A stretch of 64,000 nt of DNA. Origin: Caballeronia sp. SEWSISQ10-4 2 (GTDB lineage: Bacteria; Pseudomonadota; Gammaproteobacteria; Burkholderiales; Burkholderiaceae). Positions within the stretch are counted from its first letter, which is position 1. Every line of letters starts with the position of its first letter. The stretch covers positions 36,046 through 100,045 of the forward strand of contig NZ_JALPRJ010000032.1 in assembly GCF_030464885.1 (NCBI RefSeq), in the 5' to 3' direction. This document shows, piece after piece, positions 26,097-35,160 of the stretch. Both the position numbers and the translations under genes were made by a program. The notes beneath the pieces were generated by a model, which did not search any database, had not been told where the DNA came from, and saw only the letters and a list, made by a program, of their open reading frames with translations.

Positions 26097-27104
26097 ATGC
26101 GAAGTCCGCTTGTCCGTCGTTTGATCGTCGCCAGTGCCGTCGTTTTGTCTTTTACGAGTGCCACGGCCGCGTTCTCGCAGGAAAAGGTCTCCGTCCGTTT
26201 GCGCTGGTTGCCGCAAGCTCAATTCGCCGGCTACTACGTCGCCAAGGCGAAGGGTTTCTATCAGGACAAGGGGCTGGACGTCAGCATCAATCCCGGCGGC
26301 CCGAACATTACCGTCGAGACACTCGTGGGTTCAGGCGCCGATACTTTCGGCGTCGGTGGCGGACCGGAAGCCATGTTGTTTGCGCGCGAAAAGGGCCTGC
26401 CACTCGTGTGTATCGGCATGACGCTGCAGCAGAGCCCGCACGTCTTTGTTGCGCAGAAGAAATCGGGCATCAAGACGCTGGCCGACCTCCGCGGCAAGAA
26501 GGTGTCGACGTGGTTCACCGGCGCGCAATACACGCTGTACGCCATGCTCGCGAGCCAGGACATCAAGCCGTCCGAACTGACGATCGTGCCGCAGGCTGCG
26601 ACCATGACGCCGTTCATCGAAGGTGAATTCCAGGCAGCAACGGCGACGCGCTATAACGAATTCGTCACCTTGCAGGAGCAAGGCGTGACCGACCTGACCG
26701 TGTTCAAACCGGCAGACTTCGGTGTGGTTGCCCAGGCTGATTCGATCATCACATCGGAGAAATTCCTGCAGGCGCACCCCGATCAGGCGCAGGCATTCCT
26801 GGCAGCGACGCTGCAGGGCTGGAAGTACGCGCTGGCGCACAAGTCCGAAGCAATTGACATCGTGATGGCCGCCGCGCCGAGCGCAAACCGCGCCCACCAG
26901 ACCGCCATGCTCGACCAGCTCGCCACGCTGATCACGGCGGGCAAGAACGGCTCGCAGGGAATCGGCCAGATCGACATGGACGTTGCCAGCTCCATCCAGG
27001 CACGGCTCATCAAATACCAGGCGCTGAAGGCGCCGGTCGATCTGAACAAGGCGTTCGATACCAAGGTCTGGGATCAGGTCCCGAGCGCCGATAAATCGCT
27101 TTGA
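26097..27104 (+). CDS. NMT1/THI5-type ABC substrate-binding protein
   Basis: The 335-residue protein has a signal peptide (cleavage near AFSQ, residue 23). An NMT1/THI5-like type II binding fold follows: VRLRWLPQAQFAGYYVAKAKGFYQDKGLDV, VETLVGSGADTFGVGGGPEAMLFAREKGLPLV. Relatives bind pyrimidine, thiamin-precursor, riboflavin or sulfonate-type molecules. It heads an ABC importer whose ATPase and two permeases follow. Together with the ring-opening enzymes downstream, the natural ligand is probably a small N-heterocycle or ureide (inference). The gene follows the candidate sigma-54 promoter. Confidence 0.9.
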   Translation: MRSPLVRRLIVASAVVLSFTSATAAFSQEKVSVRLRWLPQAQFAGYYVAKAKGFYQDKGLDVSINPGGPNITVETLVGSGADTFGVGGGPEAMLFAREKGLPLVCIGMTLQQSPHVFVAQKKSGIKTLADLRGKKVSTWFTGAQYTLYAMLASQDIKPSELTIVPQAATMTPFIEGEFQAATATRYNEFVTLQEQGVTDLTVFKPADFGVVAQADSIITSEKFLQAHPDQAQAFLAATLQGWKYALAHKSEAIDIVMAAAPSANRAHQTAMLDQLATLITAGKNGSQGIGQIDMDVASSIQARLIKYQALKAPVDLNKAFDTKVWDQVPSADKSL

Positions 27105-27209
27105 CCTGCCTCATTGGGTTCATTTGCAGTGAGCACCGCGGCCCATCCGCTACCGGGTTGCGGCAATCATCGACGCAGTTTTACGTTCCCATTTCCGCAG
27201 GAGGTCGTC

Positions 27210-28094
27210 TTGCAAGCTGAACTGCAAACCGGTCTTTCACACGATCCGATGCCCACGACAACCGTTAGCGCCCCGCCCCTGGCCCAGTCGACAGCCGCAC
27301 CGGCGCAACTGGAACTCGTCAACGTCTGGAAGCGTTTCGGCGACCCAGCCGCACCGACTATCGCCGTGCGCGAAGTCGACTTGCGTATTCCGAAGGGTGA
27401 ATTTGTCACGCTGATCGGTCCGTCGGGCTGTGGCAAATCGACGTTGTTCAACATGATCGCGGGGCTGATCGCACCGGACAACGACGGTTCGATCCTGCTC
27501 GATAACGTCCCCCAGCCGGACGGCAAGCTGCTCGGCAAAGTGTCGTTCATGCCCCAGCGGGACTTACTGTTCCCCTGGCGCACGGTGCTCGACAACGCGA
27601 TCATCGCGCTCGAAGTGGAAGGAGTGCCACGCCGCGAAGCCCGCAAGCGAGCCGAAGCGATGTTTCCCGAATTCGGTCTTAAGGGCTTCGAACATCACTA
27701 CCCTCAACAGCTTTCCGGCGGGATGCGCCAGCGCGTTGCGCTGATGCGCACGTTCCTGTTCGAGCGTGACCTGTTGCTCCTCGACGAACCCTTCGGCGCG
27801 CTCGACGCGTTGACACGCGCGAAGATGCAGAGCTGGCTGCTCGATATCTGGGCACGCCGCCAGCGCACGGTGCTGTTCATCACGCACGATATCGACGAAG
27901 CGATTTTTCTCGGCGACCGCGTACTGGTGATGACGTCGCGACCCGGCACGATCAAGTGCGAGGAGATCATCAACTTGCCTCGACCGCGCGATCCCGCGCT
28001 TGTCACGTCGACGCAATTCACAACGATCAAGCGTCGTCTGCTCGATGTGATCGAAGAGGAAAGCATGAAGTCCTTCGCATCGGAGGGACTGTGA
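27210..28094 (+). CDS. ABC transporter ATP-binding protein (SsuB/TauB/ThiZ type)
   Basis: The 294-residue ATPase has Walker A GPSGCGKST, a Q-loop in MPQRDLLFPWRT, signature LSGGMRQRVALMR, Walker B LLLLDEPFGALD and the switch His in FITHDIDEA. It is the nitrate/sulfonate/pyrimidine-precursor type and matches the NMT1-type binding protein upstream. TTG 27210 is chosen because AGGAGG (27199-27204) lies 5 bases before it. Its TGA overlaps the GTG of the next gene by 4 bases, showing coupling. Confidence 0.92.
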   Translation: MQAELQTGLSHDPMPTTTVSAPPLAQSTAAPAQLELVNVWKRFGDPAAPTIAVREVDLRIPKGEFVTLIGPSGCGKSTLFNMIAGLIAPDNDGSILLDNVPQPDGKLLGKVSFMPQRDLLFPWRTVLDNAIIALEVEGVPRREARKRAEAMFPEFGLKGFEHHYPQQLSGGMRQRVALMRTFLFERDLLLLDEPFGALDALTRAKMQSWLLDIWARRQRTVLFITHDIDEAIFLGDRVLVMTSRPGTIKCEEIINLPRPRDPALVTSTQFTTIKRRLLDVIEEESMKSFASEGL

Positions 28095-28930
28095 GCGCCT
28101 CGTCCGACCTCGCTCAGAAGGCATTGCCGGCGGGGCTGCGCGGCGGCGCCGTAGCGGCCAGGCCCGGCTGGCAGCAACGCCTCCTGATGGGATTCCTGCG
28201 CTCGCCTCTCGCTTCCATGATCGCGCTTGCGCTGCTCTGGGAGTTCGCGACCATTGCGTTCGCGGTGCCCAGGCGGACCCTGCCGCCGCTGTCGGCCGTA
28301 TTCGCCGACGCCTGGACGGTCCGCGCCGACCTGCTCGCCAGCTTCGGCCGCACGTTGCTGGAGACGCTGCTCGGTTTTATCGCTGGTTCACTGCTCGGGT
28401 GCCTGTTCGGCATCACCTTCGCCTACGTGCGCACGCTTGAACGCTCGGTATTTCCGCTCTTCGTGATCTCTCAGTCGATGCCCGTCGTCGCGTTCGGTGC
28501 GCTCGTCGTGATCTGGTTCGGGAACACACTGCTCGCGAAAGTGGTCATGGCGTTGTTTCTTTCGTTCCTGCCGGTGACGGTCAACACGTTGCGTGGATTG
28601 AAGGGCGTCGATCCTGAGCGCATCGGCCTGATGCGCAGTTTCGGCGCGCGCGGCTTCGCGCTCTTTGCGAAGCTCGCATGGCCGTGGGCGCTGCCCCAGG
28701 TCATGGTCGGGCTGAAGGTGGCGATTTCGCTGAGCCTGATCGGATCGATTGTCGGTGAATGGTTTGGCGAGACGGTCGGTCTCGGCGTCATGCTCCTGCA
28801 AGCGATGTACACCGAAGACATGACGCGCCTGTGGACCGTGATCGTTGCGTGCGGGCTGATGGGCTCCACGCTGTACGGATTGATTTCGCTGATCGAACGG
28901 AGGCTCGTATGGTGGCGTTCCGCAAGCTGA
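28091..28930 (+). CDS. ABC transporter permease (SsuC/TauC type), first copy
   Basis: The 279-residue membrane protein has about six helices and the BPD_transp_1 core: GRTLLETLLGFIAGSLLG, QSMPVVAFGALVVIWFG, and the EAA loop RSFGARGFALFAKLAWPWALPQVMVGLKVA. GTG 28091 overlaps the ATPase stop and has CGGAGGGA upstream. The importer has two different permease genes, so a heterodimeric channel is likely. The 3' end overlaps the second permease by 22 bases. Confidence 0.9.
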   Translation: MSASSDLAQKALPAGLRGGAVAARPGWQQRLLMGFLRSPLASMIALALLWEFATIAFAVPRRTLPPLSAVFADAWTVRADLLASFGRTLLETLLGFIAGSLLGCLFGITFAYVRTLERSVFPLFVISQSMPVVAFGALVVIWFGNTLLAKVVMALFLSFLPVTVNTLRGLKGVDPERIGLMRSFGARGFALFAKLAWPWALPQVMVGLKVAISLSLIGSIVGEWFGETVGLGVMLLQAMYTEDMTRLWTVIVACGLMGSTLYGLISLIERRLVWWRSAS

Positions 28931-29667
28931 CCGAGGCTGGCGCAGTGCCCGTCCTCATCACGTTGCTGATCTTCGTGACGGCCTGGGAAGGCGCGATCGC
29001 GCTGTTTCACATCCCGAATTTTGTGTTGCCGCATCTCACGCAGATCGCCGTGCGCTTATCGGGCGACAGCCACCTCCTCGCCGATGCCCTTGCCGCCACG
29101 CTCAGTGAATCGCTGGGAGGATTTGTGATCGGCGCAGTACTCGGCGTGGCGATCGCGTCCTTGATGGTCCTGATCGTGCCGCTTGAACGCAGCCTGCTGC
29201 CGGTCGCAGTCGCGATCAACTCGGTCCCTATCGTCGCCTACGTGCCCGTCACCTTGGTCTGGTTCGGTATCGGACCGGCTTCGAAGCTCGCGCTTGTTGC
29301 CCTGTCGACAGGGTTCGTGGTGCTGATCAATGCGCTACACGGCCTGAAGCAGGCGGAAACCGGCGCGATCGACCTGATGCGCAGCTTCGGCGCGTCACGG
29401 CTCTCCATCTTGCGCCGGCTGCAACTGCCCGCCGCGATGCCTTCCGTCGTCAACGGACTGCGCGTTGCTATCCCGCGCAGCATGATCGTGGCCATCGTCA
29501 GTGAAATGCTGGGCGCGTATCGCGGTATCGGCAGGATTATTTTCGAGTCGATGCAGCAAGTCGACAATCTTGGTGTGTGGGTTGCGGTGCTGAGCGCATC
29601 GCTGGCGAGCGTGTTGTTGTACACGGCGCTGGTGTGGATCGACCGCAAACTCGTCTGGTGGAACTGA
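28909..29667 (+). CDS. ABC transporter permease (SsuC/TauC type), second copy
   Basis: The 252-residue protein repeats the fold of its neighbour: TLSESLGGFVIGAVLG, AINSVPIVAYVPVTLVWFG, and the EAA loop RSFGASRLSILRRLQLPAAMPSVVNGLRVA. ATG 28909 has GGAGG about 6 bases upstream and lies inside the first permease gene, which implies coupled synthesis of the two channel halves. The EAA loops of the two permeases differ, which argues for divergence rather than a recent duplication. Confidence 0.9.
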   Translation: MVAFRKLTEAGAVPVLITLLIFVTAWEGAIALFHIPNFVLPHLTQIAVRLSGDSHLLADALAATLSESLGGFVIGAVLGVAIASLMVLIVPLERSLLPVAVAINSVPIVAYVPVTLVWFGIGPASKLALVALSTGFVVLINALHGLKQAETGAIDLMRSFGASRLSILRRLQLPAAMPSVVNGLRVAIPRSMIVAIVSEMLGAYRGIGRIIFESMQQVDNLGVWVAVLSASLASVLLYTALVWIDRKLVWWN

Positions 29668-29673
29668 ACTGCA

Positions 29674-30474
29674 ATGACAACCGTTCTTCCCGACTCTTCA
29701 AAAACCGATGCCGCCAATCCCGTCGCCCAGGACGAAGCGACCCTGCGGGTGCAACTGGCCGCGTGTTACCGGCTGGTCGCGCACTTCGGCCTCGACGACC
29801 TGATCTACAACCATATCTCAGTGCGCGTACCCGGCGAGCCGGGTCATTTCCTGATCAACCCCTATGGTTTGCTCTTCTCGGAGATCAACGCCTCCTGCTT
29901 CGTCAAGATCGATCACGAAGGCAACCGGGTCGATGACACCACGCAGCCGGTGAACCGTGCCGGCTTCGTGATTCACAGCGCGATCCACGCGGGCCGCGCC
30001 GATGCCAATTGCGTGCTGCACACGCATTCGGAAGCGGCGACCGCCGTGTCCGCGCTGACCGAAGGCCTTCTGCCGCTGAGCCAGTTCGCGATGCGTTTTC
30101 ATGGCCACGCCGGTTTTCACGATTACGAAGGCGTCGCGCTCGAAACCGGCGAGCGAGAGCGCCTGATCCGAGATCTCGGCGAGCATCCCGTTCTCGTGTT
30201 GCGCAATCACGGCGTGTTGAGCGTCGGGCGTACGGTCGCGGAAGCTTTCATCCTGGCGTACTACTTCGAGCGCGCCGCTCGCGTGCAGTTGCTCGCGCAA
30301 GGGGCAGCGAGCGCGGCAGGCGGCGCGACGCTGCATTTGCCGCACGCGGACATCAGCGCGCTGGCTTCGCGTCAGTTCAACGAAATGGCCGGCGACATCC
30401 TGCCCCCGGGCAGCCGTGAATGGCCGGCCTTTATCCGCTTGCTCGACAAACTGGACCCGTCGTACCGGGATTGA
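29674..30474 (+). CDS. Class II aldolase/adducin-family protein
   Basis: The 266-residue protein has the class II aldolase fold with metal-binding histidines in VLHTHSEAATAVSAL and in RNHGVLSVGRTVAEAF, and the early segment LVAHFGLDDLIYNHISVRVP. Members cleave or epimerise sugar phosphates, decarboxylate hydroxy acids or act on small hydroxy-aldehydes using Zn or Mn. In this operon it probably processes a carbon skeleton released downstream in the pathway (inference). It begins 4 bases after the second permease stop. Confidence 0.88.
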   Translation: MTTVLPDSSKTDAANPVAQDEATLRVQLAACYRLVAHFGLDDLIYNHISVRVPGEPGHFLINPYGLLFSEINASCFVKIDHEGNRVDDTTQPVNRAGFVIHSAIHAGRADANCVLHTHSEAATAVSALTEGLLPLSQFAMRFHGHAGFHDYEGVALETGERERLIRDLGEHPVLVLRNHGVLSVGRTVAEAFILAYYFERAARVQLLAQGAASAAGGATLHLPHADISALASRQFNEMAGDILPPGSREWPAFIRLLDKLDPSYRD

Positions 30475-30503
30475 CCAGACACACATCACTAACGGAGATA
30501 GAC

Positions 30504-31343
30504 ATGAAGCTGCAGCCCATCACGCCGTTTCTAGGCATTGAAGTTCACGATGCCGATCTGCGCAAGCCGGTTGCCGACGACGACTTCGCTACGCTGCGCG
30601 AAGCGCTGAACCAGCATTCCGTGCTGCTCTTTCGCGACCAGACGCTGAGCGAAGCGGAACACGTTGCGTTCTCGCGCCGCTTCGGTCCGCTGCTCACGCA
30701 CGTACTCGCGCAATTCCTGAAACCGGGTTTCCCCGAGATCTACGTGTTGTCGAACGTGGTCGACGGCGGCAAACCGATCGGCAATCACAAGGAAGGCTGG
30801 AACTGGCATTCGGACCTGTCCTACAAGGCCGAGCCGTGCCTCGGTTCGCTGCTGTACGCGATCGAAACGCCGCCCGAAGGCGCGGATACGCTGTTCGCTT
30901 CCATGTATGCCGCCTTCGACGCTCTCGACGACGACACCAGGGATTTCATTCGCCCATTACGCGGCGTGCATTCGTATTCGTCGTACTACGGCAAGGCGTT
31001 TGCCGATCGCACGCCGCTGTCCAGCGAACAAAAGGCCGCGGTGCCCGACATCACCCATCCGTTGGTACGTACGCATCCGGAAACGGGACGTCTGTCGCTT
31101 TACGTGGGCGAGGACGTGGTGAGCGGGATTGAAGGAATGGAGGGCCCTGAAGGTCAGGTGCTGCTGGCGCGCCTGAACGCACATGCGGTGGATTCACGCT
31201 TCGTCTATCGTCATGTATGGCAGCCGGGCGACCTGCTGATCTGGGACAACCGCTCCACCATGCATCGGGCGACGCCGTACGACGACGTCAAATACCGCCG
31301 TGTCATGCACCGCACGACGGTTGCCGGCGACCGCCCGTTTTAA
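30504..31343 (+). CDS. TauD/TfdA-family Fe(II)/2-oxoglutarate dioxygenase
   Basis: The 279-residue enzyme has the iron-binding triad His102-x-Asp104 (NWHSDLSY) and His254 (MHRATPY), with a conserved Arg (RRVMHRT) for 2-oxoglutarate. Early motifs AEHVAFSRRFGPL also fit the family. Such enzymes hydroxylate small acids or cleave C-S, C-O or C-N bonds. The target here is unknown, but is likely an amino or ureide acid handled by the cluster. ATG 30504 is supported by GGAG about 8 bases upstream, excluding a longer in-frame extension. Confidence 0.9.
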   Translation: MKLQPITPFLGIEVHDADLRKPVADDDFATLREALNQHSVLLFRDQTLSEAEHVAFSRRFGPLLTHVLAQFLKPGFPEIYVLSNVVDGGKPIGNHKEGWNWHSDLSYKAEPCLGSLLYAIETPPEGADTLFASMYAAFDALDDDTRDFIRPLRGVHSYSSYYGKAFADRTPLSSEQKAAVPDITHPLVRTHPETGRLSLYVGEDVVSGIEGMEGPEGQVLLARLNAHAVDSRFVYRHVWQPGDLLIWDNRSTMHRATPYDDVKYRRVMHRTTVAGDRPF

Positions 31344-31416
31344 CGCCGCGGACCTGACGGATAAACGGCCAGCCGTTGTACGCCTGGCACAGGCAAGCGA
31401 TTGAAGGAGACATGTG

Positions 31417-32127
31417 ATGAGTACCCCCACCGCCTACGCGTTCACTGTGGAGAGCGACACCGGCGCCGGTTCCGAACGTCCGGCGACACTGTCGGAGACC
31501 GTTCAGAAAGCGCTCGAGAACCTGATCTTCAGCGGCGAATTCAAACCAGGGGAACGCCTTGACGAAGGCGAGCTCGCAGTCCGCTTCAATGCTTCCCGCA
31601 CGCCGGTCCGGGAAGCGTTCAAGGCGCTCGAAGGTCTGGGGCTAGTCGAGATTCGCGGTCGTCAGGGTGTGACGGTGGCAAAGCTGTCGCTGCCGGTGCT
31701 GATCGAGATGTTTCATGTCATGGCATCGCTCGAAGGACTGTGTGCGCGCTTCGCGGCGCGCCGGGCAACCGCGGCGCAGAAACGGGCGCTGGCCGAGACA
31801 CACGAAGCGTTGACGGCCGCGTTGAAAGACGGCGATACCCAGCGTTTCTACGACATCAACCAGATCTTTCACGATCAGCTCTACGCAGCGTCGAACACGG
31901 AATATGTCGCCGAGCAGACGCGTGCGTTGCGCAAGCGTGTCGCACCTTACCGGCGTTATGTGACCAACCAGCCGGGGCGCATGAACGCGACAATCGGCGA
32001 GCATCAGCGAATCATCGACGCCATTGCAGCCGCCGACGCGCAAGCCGCTGAAGACGCTGCCAGCGATCACGTGAATCTGCTCGGTGACGACATGGTCGAT
32101 TTCATCGCGGCGATCTCGCCGTCCTGA
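31417..32127 (+). CDS. GntR-family regulator, FadR/FCD subgroup
   Basis: The 236-residue protein has an N-terminal winged helix (about 20-90; LIFSGEFKPGERLDEGELAVRFNASRTPVREAFKALEGLGLVEI) and an all-helical FCD ligand domain (about 100-225; FYDINQIFHDQLYAAS, IGEHQRIIDAIAAADAQAA) with metal-site Asp and His residues. It probably represses the cluster and responds to a pathway acid. GAAGGAGA precedes the start. ATG 31417 and GTG 31414 are both possible. It lies within the operon, on the same strand as the enzymes. Confidence 0.92.
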   Translation: MSTPTAYAFTVESDTGAGSERPATLSETVQKALENLIFSGEFKPGERLDEGELAVRFNASRTPVREAFKALEGLGLVEIRGRQGVTVAKLSLPVLIEMFHVMASLEGLCARFAARRATAAQKRALAETHEALTAALKDGDTQRFYDINQIFHDQLYAASNTEYVAEQTRALRKRVAPYRRYVTNQPGRMNATIGEHQRIIDAIAAADAQAAEDAASDHVNLLGDDMVDFIAAISPS

Positions 32128-32212
32128 ATTCCCTCGTGTTCTGTTTCAACCCAACTTTAAATCAAGCCGGCCTGAACCGGCCGGACCCCGCGTCCGCGGC
32201 AGAGGAAACACC

Positions 32213-33070
32213 ATGAAACTCGATCTCGACGGCAAGACCGTCCTCATTACCGGCGCCTCGAAGGGTATCGGACTCGCCACCGCCCACGCGTTCGCCGCCG
32301 AAGGATGTCACCTGCATCTCGCCGCGCGCAATGCTGAAGCGCTAAGCGAAGCGCGCGATGCCATCGTCGAAAAACACGGCGTGAGCGTCACCGTTCATGC
32401 GATGGATCTCGGGGAAGCCGGCTCGATGGCCAGGCTCGCCGATCGCGCGGGCGACATCGATATCCTGATCAACAATGCCGGCGACCTGCCCTCGGGACCA
32501 CTCGACGCACTCGATCCCGCCGCGATCCGCCGTGGCTTCGAACTGAAAGTATTCGGCTACATAGACCTCACGAAGGCGTACTACGCACGCATGCAGGCCC
32601 GGGGCGGCGGTGTGATCATCAACGACATCGGTAACTCGGGCGAGAACTGGGATGCCAACTATGTGGCCGGATCCACCGGCAATGCTGCGCTGATGGCGTT
32701 CACGCGCGCGCTCGGCGGCGTCAGTCTCGACGACAATATCCGCGTGATCGGCGTAAATCCGGGGCCGGTCGAAACCGATCGCATGGTCAAGCTGATGAAG
32801 CGCCGAGCGCTGGACATGCACGGCGACGAGGCGCGCTGGACCGAGCTCTTTTCGCTCTACCCGGGCGGACGTCCGGCGCGCGCCGACGAAGTGGCCGAAC
32901 TGATGGTGTTCCTCGCTTCGCCTCGGGCGGCGTATATCACGGGCACGATCGTGACCATCGACGGGGGCATTGCCGCGCGCGGCTCCATCATCAAGACCAG
33001 CAAGCGCGCCAATGCCGAGATCTCTCCGGCCGCCGCCGGCATACTCGCCGAGGCCGGAGCCGTCCAATGA
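32213..33070 (+). CDS. Short-chain dehydrogenase/reductase lacking the canonical YxxxK
   Basis: The 285-residue protein has the SDR cofactor motif TGASKGIG (about 15-22), NNAG (about 87-90) and the structural PGP-T segment (GVNPGPVETDRMVKLM). Where the catalytic Tyr-x-x-x-Lys is expected it reads NYVAGSTGNAAL, with Tyr150 but Ser at 154, and three extra residues before the usual AAL. It may belong to an SDR subgroup with a shifted active site, or use another general base. The cofactor is probably NAD(P). Its 3' end overlaps the aminotransferase start by 4 bases, so the two are coupled. Confidence 0.88.
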   Translation: MKLDLDGKTVLITGASKGIGLATAHAFAAEGCHLHLAARNAEALSEARDAIVEKHGVSVTVHAMDLGEAGSMARLADRAGDIDILINNAGDLPSGPLDALDPAAIRRGFELKVFGYIDLTKAYYARMQARGGGVIINDIGNSGENWDANYVAGSTGNAALMAFTRALGGVSLDDNIRVIGVNPGPVETDRMVKLMKRRALDMHGDEARWTELFSLYPGGRPARADEVAELMVFLASPRAAYITGTIVTIDGGIAARGSIIKTSKRANAEISPAAAGILAEAGAVQ

Positions 33071-34230
33071 GTTCGACTATCCACACACCGGCCAGCACTG
33101 CGGAAATTCGCAACCAGTATTTCGACCGGCTGTTCAACACGCCTGGCTTGAAGTGGCTTGGCCAGAACACCAATCATGTACCGCTGCACGCAGCCGTGCG
33201 CACGGCGCTGCACCAGGCCATCGACGACGAAGGTTTTCGTGCATATGCGCCGCCCCTGGGACTCGAGGCATTGCGCGATGCGATCGTCGATGATCTCGGC
33301 CTCGCAGGCAAACAGCAAGCCGTCGTCACCGACGGGGCAGTGGCCGCGCTTGCACTCGCCTGCCGTGCTTTTTGCGGTCCGCAGAGCGGCTTCGTGACAA
33401 CGGACCCCGGCTGGAAATGGCCGTTGCAATTCGCGGCCCGCGCGGGTTCGCCGATCACGGAAATTCCGATCTACGGAGAGCAATATCAATACCGGCTGAG
33501 TGCGGACGCGCTGACGGCCGCAACCGGCGAAAACACCGGCGTTATCTATCTCGTCGATCCGAATAACCCGCTCGGCGTCTGCTACACGCGCGATGAAATT
33601 GCCGCGTTTACGCAGCGGGCGAAGCAGATCGGCGCCATCCTGATCCACGACTGCACGTATCGCGATTTCGCCGATGATCATCATCTCGCGGCGGAGTTTT
33701 ATCCCGAAGGCACGATCACCATCGTGAGCTTTTCGAAGTGGCTAGGCTTCGCCGGTCTGCGGCTCGGCGCGCTCGTGGCATCACCGGCGCTGCTTGAAAA
33801 AATCCTGACTTGCTCGGAAGCACCACTTGGCTCAAGCGTGATTGCACAGAAAGGCGCGCTGGCCGCACTGGCTGTCAAGGACGAGTGGATGCGCGAAGTC
33901 CAGACGCTGCAACGCGCGAACCAGAAAGCCGTATTCGATGCCGTGTCCCGGCACCCTGGCCTGAAGGTCGCCGTGTATCCCTCGCAGGGCAATTTCCTGG
34001 TGATCGAATGTATCGATGCCGGCGTCGCGCCGGAGGCGCTGGTCGAAGCTTTTGGCGACATCGGCATCATGATTCGACAAGGGAGTTATCACACGCCGCG
34101 CTTCGGCGACCGCTTTGTGAAGGTATCGATCTCGGTACCGGCGGACTGGGTCACCGCGTTCTGCGAGGCGTTGCCCGCCGCGCTGGAAACAGCACGCCGC
34201 GCCGACCATTGCGCGCGGCCGCTCTTTTGA
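33067..34230 (+). CDS. PLP-dependent aminotransferase, class I/II
   Basis: The 387-residue enzyme shows the fold-type I landmarks: YAPPLGLEALRDAI, LVDPNNPLGVCYTRDEI (phosphate/Asn loop), and the Schiff-base Lys224 in VSFSKWLGFAGLRLG. The C-terminal Arg region (GSYHTPRFGDRFVKVSIS) would bind the substrate carboxylate. It transfers an amino group between an amino acid and a keto acid in the cytosol. In this context it could deaminate the amino acid made by the carbamoylases. ATG 33067 overlaps the SDR stop. Confidence 0.9.
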   Translation: MSSTIHTPASTAEIRNQYFDRLFNTPGLKWLGQNTNHVPLHAAVRTALHQAIDDEGFRAYAPPLGLEALRDAIVDDLGLAGKQQAVVTDGAVAALALACRAFCGPQSGFVTTDPGWKWPLQFAARAGSPITEIPIYGEQYQYRLSADALTAATGENTGVIYLVDPNNPLGVCYTRDEIAAFTQRAKQIGAILIHDCTYRDFADDHHLAAEFYPEGTITIVSFSKWLGFAGLRLGALVASPALLEKILTCSEAPLGSSVIAQKGALAALAVKDEWMREVQTLQRANQKAVFDAVSRHPGLKVAVYPSQGNFLVIECIDAGVAPEALVEAFGDIGIMIRQGSYHTPRFGDRFVKVSISVPADWVTAFCEALPAALETARRADHCARPLF

Positions 34231-34247
34231 GTTCTGAGGACAACATC

Positions 34248-35129
34248 ATGGGTTTCGCGAGAACGGCCGACGACGTGTCGCTCTACTACGAGCACGGTGG
34301 CCACGGCACACCCATCATCTTCGTGCACGAATTCGGCGGCGATCATCGCAGCTGGGAACCGCAGATGCGTTATTTTGCGCGCCGCCATCAGGTCATCACA
34401 TTCGCCGCGCGCGGTTACGCACCGTCCGATATTCCCACGGACGTCGATGCCTACTCGCAGGACAACGCCGCCGATGACATCGTCGCGGTGCTCGACCATC
34501 TCGGTATCGAACGCGCGCATGTCGTCGGCCTGTCGATGGGCGGCTTCGCGACGTTGCATCTCGGCTTGCGCGCGCCCCAACGCGCGCTGTCGCTGACGGT
34601 AGCGGGCGCAGGGTACGGAGCCGAAAAGGAACATGAAGCCTACTTCCGCAACGTATCGATGGAAGTCGCCGCACAGTTCGAGAAGCAAGGCAGCGAAGTG
34701 TTCGCGCGGACGTATTCGCTCGGCGCGAGCCGCGTCCAGTTCCAGAACAAGGACCCGCGCGGCTGGCAGGAATTCGCGACGCGGCTCGGCGAGCACGACG
34801 CCGTCGGGTCGGCGAATACCATGCGCGGCGTTCAGGCGCGGCGGCCCTCGCTATACGACCTCGAAAAACCACTTTCGCAAATGGTGACGCCGACGCTGGT
34901 AGTCGTCGGCGATGAGGACGATCACTGCCTCCAGCCCGGCATCTTCCTCAAGAAGACGATGCCCGCGTGCGGCCTCGCCGTGATGCCTAAAACCGGGCAC
35001 ACGCTGAACCTCGAAGAACCCGAAGCGTTCAACCGACTGCTCGCCGAATTCGTCGCGCAAGTCGAGGCCGGCGCGTGGGCTAAACGGGACCCGCGCGCGC
35101 TGCCATCGCAAATCATGAAGACGGATTAA
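34248..35129 (+). CDS. Alpha/beta hydrolase
   Basis: The 293-residue product has the hydrolase triad: nucleophile Ser96 in GLSMGGF, Asp in GDEDDHC and His in TGHTLN. The oxyanion segment HEFGGDHRSWEPQM is early. Members open esters, lactones, enol-lactones or amides. A ring-opening or ester cleavage step in the same pathway is plausible. ATG 34248 has TGAGGA upstream; the long frame opening at 33810 overlaps the aminotransferase and is not real. Confidence 0.88.
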   Translation: MGFARTADDVSLYYEHGGHGTPIIFVHEFGGDHRSWEPQMRYFARRHQVITFAARGYAPSDIPTDVDAYSQDNAADDIVAVLDHLGIERAHVVGLSMGGFATLHLGLRAPQRALSLTVAGAGYGAEKEHEAYFRNVSMEVAAQFEKQGSEVFARTYSLGASRVQFQNKDPRGWQEFATRLGEHDAVGSANTMRGVQARRPSLYDLEKPLSQMVTPTLVVVGDEDDHCLQPGIFLKKTMPACGLAVMPKTGHTLNLEEPEAFNRLLAEFVAQVEAGAWAKRDPRALPSQIMKTD

Positions 35130-35160
35130 ACCCACCTTGTTCCCTGACGAGCGTTATCAA

